Positions 11,409 to 22,637 of a stretch of 64,000 nt of DNA are shown piece by piece. Position 1 is the first letter of the stretch; every line of letters starts with the position of its first letter. Below the pieces are notes generated by a model. It was not told the origin of the DNA. It saw nothing but the letters and a program-made list of their open reading frames with translations, and searched no databases. Position numbers and translations under genes: made by a program. Source of the stretch: Mucidula mucida (Eukaryota > Basidiomycota > Agaricomycetes > Agaricales > Physalacriaceae); contig JADNYV010000021.1 in assembly GCA_015501055.1 (NCBI GenBank), forward strand, positions 248,001 through 312,000, written 5' to 3'.

Positions 11409-12480
11409 CGAGCAAGACAGACGTCTAATCCGAACTCATCGCGAAAGGAATGAATCTTTCCCCCTATATCCACGGAATTCCCACCTCCTGCCATAGCCTC
11501 ACCCAGGCCGATGGACCTGGCTAACAATCCAATCTAAATCTGGGCGTCAGCGCGAGCGTCGACAAGCGTTTCAAAGGAAGCTTTAGCAAAATTTTTTGTT
11601 GCACGCAAGGTGCGCTTTATCCTACCGGAAGCAACCCTTCCGGCGCGTTTTTCTTGCAAATCTACCCGAAATATCCGTGGGAATTTGTTTTTTTACCTAC
11701 AATCTATACGCGGTCCCGACGCGACGAGCTTGGACCGAAAGTACAACCGAAATTGCTAGAAATTCAAAATTCAACCAGAGATCTCCTTTACCACTAACGC
11801 CCAACTAATCCCGCTCTGCTAACACGTGCGGAACGAGGATTGCATTAGACCCCACTGCGGTTACTTGGTTAGCCTGGCGAAGGCTTCCATCACACAAGGC
11901 CGTTACCCTTCGGGATTAGCTCAACGCCGCGTTCCTTGCTAGAACTGAATGCCTTGCTTTGACGCCCATCACCAACTCCACGTCGTGTCGATCAAGTGCT
12001 GTCTATCAACCAATGGAAATCCTGTCACCAAATTTTCTGCGCCACATGGTCTTCTAGGCCCTCTACTACGGTTCTCGTGATCTCCGTTATCGACGCCCAT
12101 CGCAGACTTTGTCCTAAACGAATTTCTCCGCTCACACACTTGACTTGCCTATCTCCGAACCATAATGAACGGAACAAAACTTCGGAGGTCTACTTGTGGT
12201 CGTCTATGGGGAAAAGCTCACAACGTAGAGTCATCTGACACTGCTGCTTCTCCCACGTTATCTTTCTGTTGAAAACATTCACAGCGCTTCACTCTCACCA
12301 CTTTCTCAATTCATGGGAAGCGCCTAGTCTTCATTCAAAATTTTTATATGAACTTATAGCGCCTAGGGTGAACGCCTGAAACGCGACGACACAGCTTCTA
12401 TTGATTGATTTCATGATGCTAAGCGCCCCGCTCTTCACCTGCACAAGTTACAAGTTTCCTTTTCAAGAACAAAAAACATT
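11409..12480. other. Intergenic, no gene recognised
   Basis: This is the upstream region of the Zn2Cys6 regulator plus further non-coding DNA. Short plus-strand frames at 11596-11808 and 11996-12238 show no domain or splice logic. Confidence 0.45.
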
Positions 12481-12912
12481 ATGTCTCATGACATGCTCTT
12501 ATCCTACACCAATCACTGTGGGTGGATGAAAATGTTCTCCTTTGGACTAGAGCTCTACCGCAACGCTGGTTTGGAAGATGGGAAGGATAATCACCTGTTA
12601 AGCCTACCTACCACTTGGGAATACATCGCAGCTATTGAGGATGCGTTCCCACTCGTGTGCGAGAAACGTGTCATTCTACCGCACCTTCGCAAGATTCCAG
12701 ACATTCTCAAATGCCATGTGCGTGGAAGCATCGACAGTCGAGAATCTAGCATTGCTAATCATCTTCTACCACCTATTCAACGATTGATCATCAAGTCTTG
12801 CAGAGAACCAAGCTTTGAATGCCTGTCGAACGTAGTTGTATCCACGTGGAATGCATGCCTCGGCTTTTACCGATGTAAGTACACGGCGGCTCCCTCAAAC
12901 TACGCGTCCTGA
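12481..12912 (+). CDS. Hypothetical intronless 143-residue frame
   Basis: A single open frame begins MSHDMLLSYTNHCGWMK. It contains helical-looking stretches but no domain I know. Its reading resembles an internal piece of an Agaricomycete F-box or leucine-rich protein, but this is only an impression. It may be a decayed or partial gene. It ends about 80 bases before the 3' end of the convergent gene at 12994. Confidence 0.25.
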   Translation: MSHDMLLSYTNHCGWMKMFSFGLELYRNAGLEDGKDNHLLSLPTTWEYIAAIEDAFPLVCEKRVILPHLRKIPDILKCHVRGSIDSRESSIANHLLPPIQRLIIKSCREPSFECLSNVVVSTWNACLGFYRCKYTAAPSNYAS

Positions 12913-12993
12913 AAACGGAGCACTTCTTATCGTTCCACCGACCAATATATACAAAATCATTTACGCAATCCCGCTCAAAACAAACGCCAAAGC

Positions 12994-13846
12994 CTAAGCA
13001 AGCATTTCGCAGTCTACCGGTGTGTCCATGAGCGCTTCCCTCTCGTCCTCCTGCCCCCATGCAATCACCTCAATATCCTCCAACCCCGAAATCGGGCTCA
13101 ACTCCTTCTCCAACCCCACACCCTTCCTATACCTCCCAAAACCGGCCCATCAACATCAAAGCCCATGACGAACATGGGCAGCGCCGCCATCTGCAGCGCA
13201 TCGCACAGTCCCGCATAATCCAGCTGCCATCCGGATCCTCATCCTCATCGGGCTCGCTATCCTCGAACCGACGAGAGATCTCCGACGTCCAGTCTACGCT
13301 GTGCAGCTCGTTGGCCATGTCCTTTACGGCTTGGAGATAGGATTCGAGTGTCGGGTGGTGGGATTTGAGTGGTAAACGCAGCGTGAAGCGCGCAAAGAAG
13401 CTGACGAGGGGTTCTGCGAGTATAGGGTAGGCTTCTGAGGGCCGAGATAGAGAGTTCCGGGTGATGTAGTATAGATGGAGGAGCCCTCTCTCGCTATAAT
13501 GCCGCTTTATTAGGATAAAACGTTGGCTTTGGGAGAGGGTGCGTACGTTTCGTGATGGGCTTGATGGAGAAAACACCACTGAGCCCGCTCAGTGTTTGAA
13601 TTTGCGTCGAAAATGTTAGCATGCACGACTAGACAAGCCTAAGAGCTTCGAAGTTAATACGGCATGTATGGAAGAAGAAGAGGTTGTACTTGCCTGTACT
13701 ATACGCGCCACCTCATATGGCAGGACAATGGGTTCGTCCAGCGGACTCATCCACAAAACCGGGTCGTAATGAATCGCTGGCAGTTTTTTGATAATCTCTA
13801 TAGCCTCCGGCGTGATGGATGGAGGAAGGTTTTCAGCGCTCAACAT
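12994..13846 (-). CDS. Uncharacterised protein, three-member local family (member 1)
   Basis: This is a paralogue of 18041-18656 and 19239-19956. Exon 1 (MLSAENLPPSITPEAIEI to YEVARIVQA) is followed by an exon with VHANIFD and QWCFLHQAHHE. The next exon carries GLLHLYYITRN, SEAYPILAEPLVSFFARF and YLQAVKDMANELHS. The matching blocks in member 2 are VHAFVYD, QWCFLDKAYFE and GFLYLYYYTRN. An in-frame upstream Met at 13900 is possible. The C-terminus is uncertain. A likely intron (about 13217-13289) leads to a frame with LCDALQMAALPMFVMGFDVD, and a last frame ends VDCEMLA at 12994, but joining these two needs a frame change that I could not explain by a normal intron. The end may be damaged. Function is unknown, with no signal peptide or membrane segment seen. 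Confidence 0.55.
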
Positions 13847-13900
13847 GTTGGAAGCGGTATTAGAGGCAAGATATAATGAAGACTGAGCATGCTGAGGCAC

Positions 13901-14540
13901 TTATTATACATCTCGCAGACAATTAGAGCAATGCAGGACCCGTAGATTTGAGAGACAAAGAGGTCAGACATGATTTGCATCACAATGTTGAACAACAAGA
14001 TGATGGTCCAACAAGAACGCAGGACCCGACGCTTGTACCATCGGATTTTGATTGCGAACAGGGTAGAAAGGTCGGTCCGGGTATTGACAATAAATCCTCT
14101 TATCAAGACAAACCTCGCCTACGTAGAAGACAATAAGCATTGATTTTCATCTCGGTTCTCACCAGTTGTAGAATTTCGACCTAGCCGACGCGCCACTGGT
14201 CCATGGAAATCCATCAAGGTCGAGCCTCTATCGTGTCAAGGCACCGAGACAATGGTGAGGGCGAACATTTTTGCGGAAAAGTCGTCCTTCTTGCTCAGCT
14301 GAGGTTTGTCCAGTAAGTTTGTGCATTGCTGAAGGAAAGTGGTTACTTGATACGGAATCAAAAAAAGCGAAAGCAAAAAAAGGAATTCTCAAGGAGCGAA
14401 TAATGATACTAATCCAACGAATAAATAAGTAAAAGTAGGTACGCCATATAGATAGCAGAAAGTAGATAGGATATGCCACGTATGTGATACAAGGAAAAAC
14501 TTTTGGAGAGCTCACAGAACGAAAGAGCCGATGAGAACGC
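13901..14540. other. Intergenic, no gene recognised
   Basis: This lies between the family member 1 start and the 3' end of the arrestin-like gene. It is AT-rich, with short frames only. It probably contains the promoter of the former and the 3' UTR of the latter. Confidence 0.4.
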
Positions 14541-15761
14541 CTACCCACCAAGAGGTTTCGGTGGTAGCGGAGGAGGCGCCAGGACGCTCCCATTTTCGAG
14601 TGGAATGTCGTCATGCATGACAAATTTGGACACTCTAGCATCCTCAGCCTGCGTCTCCTGTATGTACTCAGCAGGTGGTCGAGGCATCAACGGCGGAGGT
14701 GTTGGGAACGCGCTACTTTGCGATGAACCCTCTCCTGCATATCTCGCAGCCAGCATCTTCTTCTCCTCTGCCGCCGACATCGACGTTCCTGCCCTTGGGG
14801 GCGTCGGTGTCGGTCGTGATACTGGTCGTGAGTGGCTACCGCTCGCCTCGGCGTCCTGTGCGGCAAAATGCCGAGCGAGGATTTCCTTCTCTGATAGTCC
14901 AACAGTTGATGATGATGATGATGATGACCCGGCACTAAAAGGTGGCGGAGAGGAAGAGGAGACGAAGGGAGGTGGAGACGAAGAGCCAAATTGTGGTGGA
15001 GACGAGGAACCAGCGAAAGGCGGCGGCGAAGATGAACCACGACGTCCCACGAATGGGGGTGGGAGCTCACTGGCAACGGGAACTCTCCTATCCCTTTCCT
15101 CCATTTCCCGCCTTAATCTTGCCTTCTCTGCAGCCGCACTCTCAAAAGAGTTACCGTTTGATACCACTGAGGGCGGCCCAGATACTGTTCTCTCCCTTTC
15201 AGCCATCTCCCTCCTTAGCCTAGCCTTTTCCGCAGCCGCACTCTCGTAAGCCAATGGCCCATTAGCATGTCCGTTCATTCCCGAGGATGAAGACGGGTTA
15301 GCCTCGAACGGAGGTGGGTCATTGTTAGGAGAGACGCGTCGCTCACGTTCTACAAGCTCTCTCTTCAAACGAGCCTTCTCGGCGGCCGCACTCTCATAGG
15401 AAAGACTTCCTGACGAGGACTTAGCCGCCAGCTCTCTCTTCAACCGAGCTTTCTCGGCAGCGGCACTTTCATAACCGGATGACGAGGATCCAGATGCTGC
15501 CTCGAAAGGAGGGGGATCGCGAACTCCGTTGGTAAATCCAACGCTCTGTGTGAACTCGACAGCGTTCTTTGCCTCTTGGTACCTCCTTAGAGCCGCCTTT
15601 TCATCCACAGCCGACATATACCCATTGGCCTTGGCAGACGGGCCTCTGGACGGTGGAGGGGTTTCGGGATTGGAAACCGAATCACTGGCCTGACCTTGTG
15701 TTCTGTTGACTCTGGCCGTCGCGCTGTTATACAGTTTGATCTTTTCTTCTTCCGCCGACAT
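14541..15761 (-). repeat. Protein-level repeats in the arrestin-like tail
   Basis: The tail contains at least four close copies of a unit built on F/YESAAAEKARL(K/R)RE(L/M) (near 15096-15135, 15198-15246, 15348-15402 and 15432-15474). Weaker versions are MSAEEEKIKLYNSA, YMSAVDEKAALRRYQEA, LSEKEILARHFAAQD and MSAAEEKKMLAARYAGEG. Each is a short charged helix between Ser/Pro-rich linkers. The spacing is irregular, so this is a motif array and not an exact tandem repeat. Confidence 0.8.
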
Positions 15762-17567
15762 CCATTTCTTGACGGGAGCGCTGCCAGATCCATCTCTTGA
15801 CGGTGGCTATCAGACGAGTCAGTAACGATCACGGATATGCGCATCCAAAAGATACTTACGGGACTGTTGCCTTGAACCCTCTCAGCAGTTGCTTTCGCAC
15901 GTTCGTAGGCCTTTTTCTCGTCGATGAATCCGTTGGGAGTTGTGGCATTTGCGGAGGGACGCCGACGTGAACCCTGCGCGTCGGGAAGGTTGGGAATCTC
16001 CATCGGCTGGGCATTGGTTATTGTGAGACGTCGTGAGTTGCCGCTCTCGTCAACAGAGGAGCGAGTGGTTGGGCGGCTGCCGACGACGCCGAATTCATCA
16101 ATGGGCCGAGAGGATCCGTTACTGAACGGGCTTTGGGTAGGCGACACAGGGCTAAATGTATTTGCTGAGGGTCGGACAATTTCATGTTGTGAAGGGCGGC
16201 CATTGAAAGTATTGGGTGGAGGACGCGACGGTTCCACAGAATGCATGGCGTTACTGGGCGCAAGCAGGGAGAGACCAGGAGCGGGACCAATGCGTCGAAT
16301 AGCCTCTTGCGAGACATTTCTGTATTTGCTATCAGTACGCTAGACAAACGCGACATACTACAGACAACGAACCTGGGCCAGTTTGACATGATCACTGGCA
16401 GCTCCATGACCACAGGTTGACCGGTTCCCATGATTGCCCGGACGCATAGCACATAGGTGATATCAATATGCCTTGCTGAGTTGAGTGTTGTCGTGGTGTG
16501 GTTGGGAGGTATGCCAAGCTGGAGCTCTGCCTTGTGAATCATGCCGCCCATTAGTGTGACATTTACAGGGATCTTGTTTTCGGTCAAGTTTCCGACCCTC
16601 GTCTGTGGGATGGTTTTCTTGCCCTGGGCGTAGGCACCCGCGCGGAAAGTCCTTGATTCACGGAGGGATATTTCAAACCCTCTCAGGATGACAGTCTGGA
16701 ACTCTGAGCGAACAGCAGCAAAGACAGTGACTCGATCTCCAGGAGCGTAGCATGTATGATGGCGCTCCACGTTGAGGACGACGCCGTCCAGATCCACTTG
16801 ACGAACGTCAGATTGACAGTATACCGGCCATGTCGAGTGGAGGTCATGCTTGTCGATGATAATCTCGGTCTGCGCAGATACGACATTTGACTTGCGTTTA
16901 CGAAGGAAACCGCGCTTTCCCTTTGTGCAGATGCTCGCAATAAGTTCGTACCGAATACCGACTAGCGATAGTTAGTATTTCGATAAGCGCCAAGGGTCGT
17001 TATTATTCACCGTTGCCCTCGAGTGACAGCGTCGGCGGAATAGATTCGGGTATGCGGATTTCAAAAATGAGGTCGCCCTTGATTATTGTCAGCAATGGCG
17101 AGGAAAGAAGAGGCCGAATGCGCCCACAGTCTTGACGATATCCCATTCTTCGTGCGCCCTCCATACGTCGACGGGACTCGGACCGACATAGTCGTAGAAC
17201 ACATTACCGCCTGAACCGGGGATGGTTTCGACTTTGCGCAGCTCGACACGTAGCCATTTTGCCTTGACGCCTTGCGGATTGCCTACACGCACTTCGACCG
17301 CCTGTTCCAGTCAAGTCAGCCACCGCCCACGGCCATAAACACACCAAACGCACTCCTTTCACTGCAGCCTGCGGTCTGTCCGTTCCACCCGAGGGTATAC
17401 CAGGGTATCCTATATTGCGAAATTGAGCACAGCGCCCGACATGCAGTAGGAGACGGACCATGAACAAATTCGACATTGGGCGGCTGTCGTAATGTGCTGT
17501 CGTCGACTAGATGTCAGATATATGCACGGAATAGCGAGTAGACGACGTACAGCTTCACCTGCGACAT
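14541..17567 (-). CDS. Arrestin-like protein with repeated C-terminal tail
   Basis: The N-terminus reads MSQVKL, then TLRQPPNVEFVHG, joining to GYPGIPSGGTDRPQAAVKG, after which an arrestin beta-sandwich follows (AVEVRVGNPQGVKAKWLRVE, IRIPESIPPTLSLEG). The second half has YAPGDRVTVFAAVRSEFQTV, VTLMGGMIHKAELQLGIPPN and VVMELPVIMSNWPR, the usual arrestin C-lobe. The remaining roughly 550 residues are low-complexity but contain a motif repeated about eight times, best seen as YESAAAEKARLKREL. The last exon is 14541-15761. Fungal alpha-arrestins recruit ubiquitin ligases to plasma membrane transporters, but I did not see a clear PPxY Nedd4-binding motif. A (GAT)n trinucleotide run near 14908-14930 encodes a polyserine stretch. 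The start was chosen because the first short exon joins in phase. Confidence 0.75.
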
Positions 17568-17665
17568 GTCCAACTGAGTCCGGTGGTGGAAGCTAGTGGA
17601 TCGCTGGTGAGAGCAATGCTGATCACGTGGTCCCATTAACCTGCCAGTCCCCTTCAAACATCAAG

Positions 17666-17880
17666 ATGTCCGACACAGGGGCTCGGGCCTTGGACACCAC
17701 CATCATCAAGACTTCAAGTATTCCCGGGGTGCCTCGCCCGCCTTACTCCGACGTATGCCTGGCGCGATCACCATCCAAAACCGACCAAGTACAAAGAATC
17801 TGACATTTCCCCCCCTCTTGGTCACATTGTGGCGCTTTTGGCCGATACTACTTGTCTACGGCGACGTTTCTTGACTTGTC
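17666..17880 (+). CDS. Possible first exon(s) of an unassigned gene
   Basis: A Met at 17666, only 98 bases from the divergent arrestin-like start, opens a frame MSDTGARALDTTIIKTSSIP to PPYSD that ends at a good donor (gtatgc at 17753). A following protein-like frame near 17790-17880 reads YKESDISPPLGHIVALLAD. The implied intron would be only about 37 bases. I could not continue the model and do not recognise the protein. It might instead be 5' sequence of the gene starting at 18041. Confidence 0.25.
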
Positions 17881-18040
17881 TGAATGCGATCTTGTCGAGT
17901 TCCTGCATTCTTCGTTATTGTGCACCGACCTTTTTGTCTGAACCTCAGGACCACCAACAATCATGGTCTTGGTTCCCTCCAATTGTGCTTGCGACCTATA
18001 AATACGCGCCTTTTCGCGCACTACCTTCGTATATGCACCA

Positions 18041-18656
18041 ATGTCCCAAAGCACATCGGATGTCAGTCAAGATCAAGACCTTCCGGAACTGACCACCGCC
18101 TGCATTGAGCATCAGATCGCTCGTATCGTTCAAGTACGTCTATCATCCCTCAACGTCAAAGGCCGATGTAACATCGCTGTCAGGCGCTTTCAGTAGTCCA
18201 TGCATTCGTCTACGATCGCAACCTAGGCCAGAAAATCCCTCAGTGGTGTTTCCTCGACAAAGCCTATTTCGAACCGTATGTTCTTCACACCGATGTTTCC
18301 TGGTTTCTTACTACGCCTCCTCTAGTGGCACGGGCTTCCTCTACCTTTACTACTACACCCGCAACTCCGAGACGACTCCCTCCGAATCGTACCCTGTTGC
18401 AGCGGCTCCTGTTGTAAATCATTATGCGAGCTTCAAGCTCTCCTTACCCTCCAGACGAAAGCTCGACTGGCCGTATCAGTACTACGTCGAGAAATTGATA
18501 GTATGGGCGAATGCCATGCATAAAATCAGCTCTACACGAACATCTTTCATTACGAGGAGCTTTCTACCTTTGTCTGAAGCCGAGCTCGTTAGAATTAGTG
18601 GCTTTAACATGACGGAGTACGTTGAATACTGCCGGCAATATGGCATGTTCGCGTAA
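18041..18656 (+). CDS. Uncharacterised protein, three-member local family (member 2)
   Basis: The exons give MSQSTSDVSQDQDLPEL, then CIEHQIARIVQ, an intron of about 60 bases, and an exon with VHAFVYDRN and QWCFLDKAYFEP. A further intron (about 18279-18331) leads to the last exon with GFLYLYYYTRNSE, ESYPVAAAPVV and EKLIVWANAMHK, ending MTEYVEYCRQYGMFA. The order of blocks matches member 1 (12994-13846) and, less closely, member 3 (19239-19956). The protein is about 165 residues. No signal peptide, membrane segment or catalytic motif is visible. The start Met was chosen because it precedes the conserved ARIVQ block in frame. Confidence 0.6.
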
Positions 18657-19238
18657 AGGTCATCATGGGTACGGACTAGTGAAGGACTAGCTACTGTTCT
18701 GCTCAACATAATAACATCATGTCTCCATTCGAACTTAAGCTTGAAGTTGCACTTTTCCCATGAGATATGGATTCAAACTCCGCTCCTTTGATTGCACCGG
18801 CGACAGCCTTTGTATCCCCTTTGACGAAGCTATTGTGTTTTTGGCCTTGTTCTTGCCTTTCATTCATGCTAAGACTCATATACCTTTTTACTTGCGCCAC
18901 TAGGCTCCTCGCTACGACCAGGGTCATTCATCTATTTCGGCGCCACTTTCTCTTCATCCCAATAGTCTCGAAGGTTCCGACGTAACTCGAGCAAACTTTG
19001 CCAACTAAAATAACAAGCAAAACGTTGTCTTTGTCCTACAAAAGTAGGTGCTGATCTGCATTGCATTTGTTTGCAGTGCCACTGGGGCTTTGTTCGCGCT
19101 CTTGGAACAACAATGGACGATCCTCCATTCTTGGACAGGTCATTTGTCGAGTCTATATAAATGGACTGTATTGTCTTCGTAGAGCACAACTACCCGCTCC
19201 AATATTCGACTCCAGTACATCCACAACCACTTATCACC
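18657..19238. other. Intergenic between two family members
   Basis: No gene is seen. A TATA-like tctatataaatgg at about 19152-19164 lies 75-85 bases before the start of member 3 and is a plausible core promoter for it. Confidence 0.45.
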
Positions 19239-19956
19239 ATGAACATCGATTTCAACAAGCAAAGTAGAGAAAGCTTCTCAGATGCTGCGCATCGTGGCAC
19301 CGTTGAATTCCAGGTCCTGCTTGTCGTGCAGGTTAGCCGTTCCCTTACGCCACATTATAGTATAACTCCCGACCCAGGCACTCCGCCTTATCTTCTCCCC
19401 ATCTCAGTCTCCGGATTATGGGGCATGGGGCTTCTTGAGATCGGCATATCATGACGAGTACGAGCCACCTTTCCGCCACAGCTAATTGCCATATACTCAA
19501 CTTGTCCATAGACACGCCGGTGCTCTATACCTACGATATTCATTTGGACCCGAAGTAGCCTACTCGACAGACCTTCCCGTGGTGGATGATCCTCGACCAG
19601 GACGTGAAGTCTGGTTGAAGCTCGTCTCCAAGAGCCTGTGCACTGGGCCAGACTCCGAAGTCGCCGAAGAAGCTCGATTCACAAAGATTCGCGAGCTTGC
19701 GCAGGAACTCGCCATGACGGCTTTTCTAGCTACTACAGCCCTCTTTGATGAGCTGGAAACTGCGTCAGAGCCTTGGAGTGCGCATGCGAGCCGGGATCTG
19801 ATGCCACAATGTCAGGAGTACGACATGGGTCCTTTGCCGTCTGTATACCTGGACACAAGGATCACTAGGAAGCCTTCGAGAGATATGCTTCTTCAAAGCT
19901 CGCCGATACGCAGACAGTCAGCGGGAAGTTCAACGCAGACTTCGAAGTCCCATTAG
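19239..19956 (+). CDS. Uncharacterised protein, three-member local family (member 3)
   Basis: Begins MNIDFNKQSRESFSDAAHRG to LLVVQ, then an exon PDYGAWGFLRSAYHDE that aligns with the QWCFLDKAYFE block of member 2. A last exon follows with HAGALYLRYSFGPEVAY, DDPRPGREVWLKLVS and ELAQELAMTAFLATTALFDE. Compared with members 1 and 2 it lacks the VHAxxYD segment and has a longer, different C-terminus (about 210 residues in all). A TATA-like box sits about 80 bases upstream. Function is unknown. The three members suggest local duplication followed by rapid divergence. Confidence 0.5.
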
Positions 19957-20067
19957 TCGCCACGGACCAGTAGTCGGATTCGGACGATATTTTACGTTCC
20001 TTGATAAATCTATTTCACGAATCTTCATTATATAACCTCTCCGTGTGCTTGACCAGTATAATGCCAA

Positions 20068-22372
20068 TCAAGGCACAGGAAGAACATCGGTGACAACGTG
20101 CAGGTTCTTCTTGTCGGCTCCAATGTCGCTTTCAGCATCCCCGCCAGAGTCTATAGCCTGCAGAGCTAAACCGTTGAGATTACGAATTGCATTTCCTTCT
20201 CGCATCTGCTGCTTGATGTCTCGGACATCGAGATACCTGATTCCCGCGCATACGAGAGCTATAGTCAACCCAATTGATAAGCCTTAAAATGCAATAGGAG
20301 TTTCTGGAACTTACCACAGACGACTGCCAACGGGAATGTCGCAATGAAGCCCCGACGGTATTGGGGCGCGCTCGTTACCGGGAAGAACGCGATGCCCCAG
20401 AACGATAAGATGATTTGAGACATCGCCGCCTCGCCGTAGATAGTAACTACAGAAAGCGGTGGTTCATCGCAGACTTGACGTGCACAGTAAGCTTACAAGC
20501 TCGTTCATGCCTGGACCTAGTCGTTTCAATCGACCAGGTAATCAGACTCCCTTGTCCCATGAAGCCAGCTCCCCGAGGAAGAATGCGAAGAACTAGTCGA
20601 AAGTCACAAGAAATTCGTGAACAAATTAAAAGACAAGCGAACCTTGGCAGCAAGAGGGATATCCCATGCAATGAGCATCGACGCCGAAACTATCATCAGT
20701 ATGCATTCAACGTAGGTCGCATAGTGTCTGTAACCCCATCGATCTGTGCATGCTGAGGATACGATCGTGGTGGATATAGTGACAGCGGTCAAGCCGAGCG
20801 CGTAGTACGAGTAATGGGATACACTGTACTTGTTGAGAGATTTCAACCAAATGGGAACGATTCCGTAGCTTCCATAGGCCTCCAAACCTGACAATAACAA
20901 GCGTCAGATAGCCGTTCGTTTGAGCAACAAAGCCCGACCTGAAGTCAGAGTGAAAAGTAAAGAGCTAGGAACGGTCAGTCTGATCCGCCATATCGTAGAC
21001 TGTTAGAGCTTACAACCCCCAGAAGCGCCAGCTGAACGTTGGTCAGAACAGGAAACATGATGTTGTGCTAACAACATACCCGCGAAGGATTTGTTTCGTT
21101 CCTTCCCAGTTTACAGGGACGTCTTCAAAGTTACGAGAAGGAAGACGTTTGATGGCAAGTTGTTTCTCCTCAGCAGTGAATATCCAGCTCTTCGTTGTCT
21201 CAGGCGTATCAGGGAAGAATGCTAGGAGTAGAAGACCGATAACGATACCGATCAAACCATCCACGACTGCGAGATGGCAAACTCAAGGAAGGTCCTGATA
21301 ACAAGGACGCGTAGATAGTGCTTACAAAATGTCCACCTCCAACCGCTGTATCCGGAATGGCCATTGAGACTGTCGTAAATGGCGCCTTGAAGAACACCAG
21401 AGAACAGAGTACCTAAGGGTAAACCGCGATCAGGTGAACCACGGCATCTTTAAGTAGCGGACGGTGCTGACCAAAGTTAGCCCCGGACGCAAAGATGGCT
21501 CCTCTGAGCCCAAGCTCTGAGTTCTGTTGTGATGTGATTGATTGACCTACTGGTGGTTCTGATACAACGGACCATACCTTATACCAATGCGATAAGATGA
21601 ACTGAGCGCCACTGAACACGCAAGCTTCAGCAAGAGAGATAAGAACACGGCAGGCGTATAATTGTCCGATAGTCCTACGAAATCTGACTCAGCTTGATCT
21701 TTAGTACAGCGACTAGAGAAGCAGGCCCACTTGACACCGAAGGAGGCGATCCCGAAGCAGCCCCATAGCACAGCCATAGATCCTAGCCAGTAACGCTACT
21801 GAGGTATGAGCTATCGTCGCAAACTGAGTTCGAAAAACCACATACAGGGCGGAACTTTTGAATCGCAAAGGAGTGAGCAAACATAGCGAAGAAGTATCCA
21901 CTGAAGATTCGCTTCAGACAGACGCAAAAAAGAAGTAGATCGTAGAGAGCTGACATGTTAAAAACTGCGCCCATTGTCGTGTAGTCGTTGCCAACAAAAT
22001 GGAGCTCTTCCTTCATCCCGCTGACATCTGGAGGACATGAACACGACGCGGATGTGGGAGGCAACGAGATATACATCCAAAACTGAGGTTCGCCCGGTTG
22101 ATGTAGTTCGACCATGTCATCAAAGTACACAAGAGCAGCACGGAGAAGTCAATCTTGATGAGAAGAAGTCGTTCCTTGCTGAGCGCGAACATGTTCGCAG
22201 CTAAGTGTGATAACACCTCAGTATATTTATGGTGTATCATTTCAGCTGGAAAGGGTCGTAGAGCGATAGCCTTTGATGACTTCATGGGAACAATCGTAAA
22301 AGTAGACGATGGTGAAAGAAAAGGTTGGTCGGCAGTTGCCGATATCGGGCCGGCTCGGGGATCAGGGCCCAT
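20068..22372 (-). CDS. MFS transporter, anion:cation symporter (allantoate permease-like) type
   Basis: A minus-strand gene of many short exons. Recognisable pieces in order are LIKIDFSVLLLCTLMTWSNY plus INRANL (TM1), VSGMKEELHFVGNDYTT, GYFFAMFAHSFAIQKFRP, RYWLGSMAVLWGCFGIASFG, LIGIVIGLLLLAFFPDTPE with TKSWIFTAEEKQLAIKRLP, and the tail ALVCAGIRYLDVRDIKQQM, ending DVLPVP. This is the typical pattern of Dal5/Tna1-like permeases that import small carboxylates, allantoate, nicotinate or related compounds. The substrate cannot be read from sequence. The N-terminal Met is uncertain: 22372 gives a long cytosolic leader, and 22285 is an alternative. It is divergent from the amidase at 22638, with a shared 265-base intergenic region. 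Confidence 0.75.
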
Positions 22373-22637
22373 ATCCGCCTACCTTTCTTAGTTCTAAACC
22401 TCCACCATGTCCCAGCGACACGCATACACAAGCAGAAATCTCACTTCTTTGGCCGGCTCTAATATCAGGAGAAGCTTCACTGGTCTATGTTGCTGTGCGT
22501 CGGGTGCCGACTCCGATACAAGGGATTTACGGTTGACGAATTCTCACCTCTTATCCTTATCGGCCCATGAAGACTAAAGATAGCTCTTTCCCACTAAGTT
22601 ATAAGGGTCTGCGACGCGTTCGAGATATCCTTTAGCC
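22373..22637. promoter_or_regulatory. Shared divergent promoter of transporter and amidase
   Basis: A 265-base region separates the starts of the minus-strand permease and the plus-strand amidase. GATA-type cores (gata/tatc) occur several times, for example near 22514, 22561 and 22580. That would suit nitrogen-regulated genes, but such short motifs are common by chance. No operator was identified with certainty. Confidence 0.35.

Noticed and set aside
14503..15249. 248-residue plus-strand frame opposite the arrestin-like tail
   Set aside because: It is an antisense shadow of the repeat-rich coding sequence (Gly/Asp runs mirror the Ser/Pro codons).
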